Assembly: GCA_034096865.1 (NCBI GenBank)
Contig: JAWQFJ010017295.1
Span: 87,501-107,500 of the forward strand
Length of the DNA: 20,000 nt
Direction: 5' to 3'
DNA from: Theodoxus fluviatilis
Lineage: Eukaryota > Mollusca > Gastropoda > Cycloneritida > Neritidae
Shown here: in pieces, positions 17,571 to 20,000 of the stretch
How positions within the stretch are numbered: the first letter of the stretch is position 1
How the letters are laid out: every line of letters begins with the position of its first letter
Made by a program: the position numbers and the translations under genes
The notes under the pieces: generated by a model
What the model saw: the letters and a program-made list of their open reading frames with translations, nothing else
Told to the model about the DNA's origin: nothing
Databases searched by the model: none

Positions 17571-19045
17571 TCGCACCCCTCTTGTCCTTGCCTCTTTCTT
17601 TCCCTTAACTCTTCTCTCTATCGCCTTCCCCCAATGATTTTTCGCATTTCCCCCCTTGCATTGCCTTCACTGTGTCTGTTCTTGCAGCTCAGCAACGTCC
17701 CTTTCCTTGTTCTTTTAAGCCTGTTCTCTCGTCACTTCTACAACTTGAAGCAAAAACGACCGGACGTGCGGGCAATTTAATTGACTTTCCAGCTGGAATT
17801 TGCAGCCTCTTTGTCAAGGCCTGCCGCAGACGGACTCAAGGTGGCTGGCTGCGTGAAGAAGCTGCGCGCAGCTTCCGCTTGGGGACCGGAGACAACTCGT
17901 CACTTCCTGTCCCAGGCGGCCCAGAGCCCGCGGGCCGCTGGATACCAGGGGAGGGAACTCTGATTGAAGTCGCCGTCAACTTCCTCTGCGGGCCGCAGCG
18001 TCAAGAGTCGTTCTGTGCCTCCCACTTCCGCCCAGAGCTTCATCATCGGTAGCGAAGGAATAGCGCAGAATTGGCGCCAGCCGGAAGTCTCTGTATAGTC
18101 CCAGCTGCTAACCATTCTTCGACGAAATTATTGCGTTCACAGCCATTTAACAACGGCAGGTATTTTTCGGGCTATTAACTAATCACGATTGATGCTCGAG
18201 TAGCTTTTGTTTGTCCAAGGCTTGACTTGAGGAATCATCCATATGATATGATCGAACCAGAGGGAGGGAAAGGAGGCGGATGGAGGAGGGGGTGTTGAGG
18301 TTTTGTCTCCATAAAGCTCTGACTTCAGAATCAAGTATCTCACTCATAATACCATTCTGTTTGCTAGCGACTCGTCAGAAGTCATCTGATGTTCCCAAAC
18401 TTTCGAGATATTCCAACTTTGGTTTTTATCCTTTGTAGGCGCTTCAAAGTTGGCATTTGTGGTGTTTGATGCAGCCAGGTCCTAGGCAATATGTTTCATT
18501 ATCGGTATATCCACCCAGAAGTTCAGTTGGTATCTAGGCGCAAAACGGGGGCATATTATTGCAATGCGATCAACCACAGTGTTGCAGTGAATCTGCACCA
18601 GGTTTAAATGCTTCTCAACAAATGATAGATAGTGCACCTTCTGGAGGCTCTATTTGTAGGGGTTTCATTTTTGAGTAGAGCATTCTAAAGTGTTTTTGAA
18701 GGATGTATCAGTTCACGCAATTGCGAGATAGTGAAGCGCGCATTGGTTAATTATTAATGTCCCGATATTATCCAACGTCAATGGAAAGTCATTTTCAGTC
18801 ACCAGTTTTAGTATTGACGTGAATTGTATATCAAATGCTCCTGCCGAAGGTCTCTCTTAACACATTTATGGCTGAGGAATCCATATGCAACTTTTTCTGT
18901 TCTCTTTTTGTCCTCAATGGGAGTATAACCGGACAATAGAGAGGGTGGTGAAAGCGTACTAGATTGATTCTAGCTCTTGATGCGCCTGTGACTACTCTGC
19001 GTATGAAAACTTCCCAGAGAGTGGACAGGTGTTGATGCCAGACTT
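17571..19045. other. Unannotated stretch, nothing recognised
   Basis: GC-richer to about 18110, with overlapping frames of 60-126 codons that match nothing known and an ETS-type GCCGGAAGT at 18080-18088. AT-rich and featureless from 18110 to the start of the 33-bp array. No dispersed element was recognised. Confidence 0.35.
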
Positions 19046-20000
19046 GGTGCGCCCTACACAAGTAGCCCATCACTCTATGGTGCGTCCTACACAAGTAGCC
19101 CGTCACTCTATGGTGCGTCCTACACAAGTAGCCCGTCACTCTATGGTGCGTCCTACACAGGTAGCCCGTCACTCTATGGTGCGTCCTACACAAGTAGCCC
19201 GTCACTCTATGGTGCGTCCTACACAGGTAGCCCATCACTCTATGGTGCGTCCTACACAGGTAGCCCGTCACTCTATGGTGCGTCCTACACAGGTAGCCCG
19301 TCACTCTATGGTGCGTCCTACACAAGTAGCCCGTCACTCTATGGTGCGTCCTACACAGGTAGCCCATCACTCTATGGTGCGTCCTACACAGGTAGCCCGT
19401 CACTCTATGGTGCGTCCTACACAGGTAGCCCGTCACTCTATGGTGCGTCCTACACAAGTAGCCCGTCACTCTATGGTGCGTCCTACACAAGTAGCCCGTC
19501 ACTCTATGGTGCGTCCTACACAGGTAGCCCATCACTCTATGGTGCGTCCTACACAAGTAGCCCGTCACTCTATGGTGCGTCCTACACAAGTAGCCCGTCA
19601 CTCTATGGTGCGTCCTACACAAGTAGCCCATCACTCTATGGTGCGTCCTACACAAGTAGCCCATCACTCTATGGTGCGTCCTACACAAGTAGCCCGTCAC
19701 TCTATGGTGCGTCCTACACAAGTAGCCCGTCACTCTATGGTGCGTCCTACACAAGTAGCCCATCACTCTATGGTGCGTCCTACACAAGTAGCCCGTCACT
19801 CTATGGTGCGTCCTACACAAGTAGCCCGTCACTCTATGGTGCGTCCTACACAAGTAGCCCATCACTCTATGGTGCGTCCTACACAAGTAGCCCGTCACTC
19901 TATGGTGCGTCCTACACAAGTAGCCCATCACTCTATGGTGCGTCCTACACAAGTAGCCCGTCACTCTATGGTGCGTCCTACACAAGTAGCCCATCACTCT
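19046..20000. repeat. 33-bp satellite array with higher-order structure, open at the window end
   Basis: About 29 units of ggtgcgtcctacacaagtag followed by cccgtcactctat. Nearly all variation is at two sites, acaAgt/acaGgt and cccGtca/cccAtca. Unit 1 also has gcgCcc for gcgTcc. The order of variants is patterned, with four-, three- and two-unit blocks. Since 33 is a multiple of 3, three frames stay open: minus strand (Gly-Tyr-Leu-Cys-Arg-Thr-His-His-Arg-Val with Met or Thr), and two plus-strand frames. In each frame one variable site is silent and the other changes an amino acid, so there is no sign of selection for one frame. It continues beyond the window. Confidence 0.97.

Noticed and set aside
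18831..19997. 388-codon minus-strand frame with perfect 11-residue repeats
   Set aside because: The period of 33 bp keeps the frame open automatically, and other frames are open too. The unique C-terminal part resembles nothing known. Kept as a repeat, with coding noted only as a weak possibility.

Overview
The window looks like eukaryotic, non-coding, repeat-dominated DNA. There is no operon-like packing of genes, no rRNA or tRNA gene I can recognise, and no open frame that I can tie to a protein family. The density of dinucleotide microsatellites, SINE-like insertions with short-repeat tails, small palindromic DNA elements and GC-rich minisatellites suits an invertebrate genome. I lean towards a marine mollusc, probably a gastropod, but that is an impression from repeat style and not a proof. 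The longest open frames (about 390-420 codons) all lie inside low-complexity or tandem-repeat DNA and are by-products of it.

Layout, left to right. 178-440: a SINE-like element on the minus strand with a hexanucleotide tail. 545-1110: a CpG-rich patch with a perfect CRE site, the best promoter candidate. 1504-2150: a (GT)n tract, a dispersed repeat (family B, copy 1), a 344-bp MITE with long terminal inverted repeats, and a (CA)n tract. 2453-2477: a CRE-containing palindrome. 2810-2927: a 13-bp inverted repeat. 3262-3400: a cluster of CRE, E-box, TATA and heat-shock-element matches. 4062-4251: SINE family A, copy 1. 5340-5694: TGG/GAT-rich DNA followed by (GA)n. 6841-8016: a degenerate GAT-type triplet tract running into a purine tract of about 1,050 bases.

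9044-9140: minus-strand fragments of SINE A. 9211-9372 and 14175-14338: two oppositely oriented copies of a nested-palindrome element. 9810-10426: a 617-bp element with 59-bp terminal inverted repeats and flanking TA. 11189-12480: a G-rich, then C-rich, simple-sequence domain with a compound microsatellite and a 22-bp minisatellite. 14678-14911 and 16677-16874: further full SINE A copies. 15266-16164: family B copy 2, expanded at its 3' end into a 25-bp minisatellite of about 33 units. 19046-20000: a 33-bp satellite with higher-order structure that continues past the window end.

No genes work together here. What the parts share is repeat birth: SINE tails expand into four different tetranucleotide runs, and the end of a dispersed element appears to have seeded a long minisatellite. 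I found no convincing new biological system. The repeat-origin cases and the long purine tract are the points most worth following.
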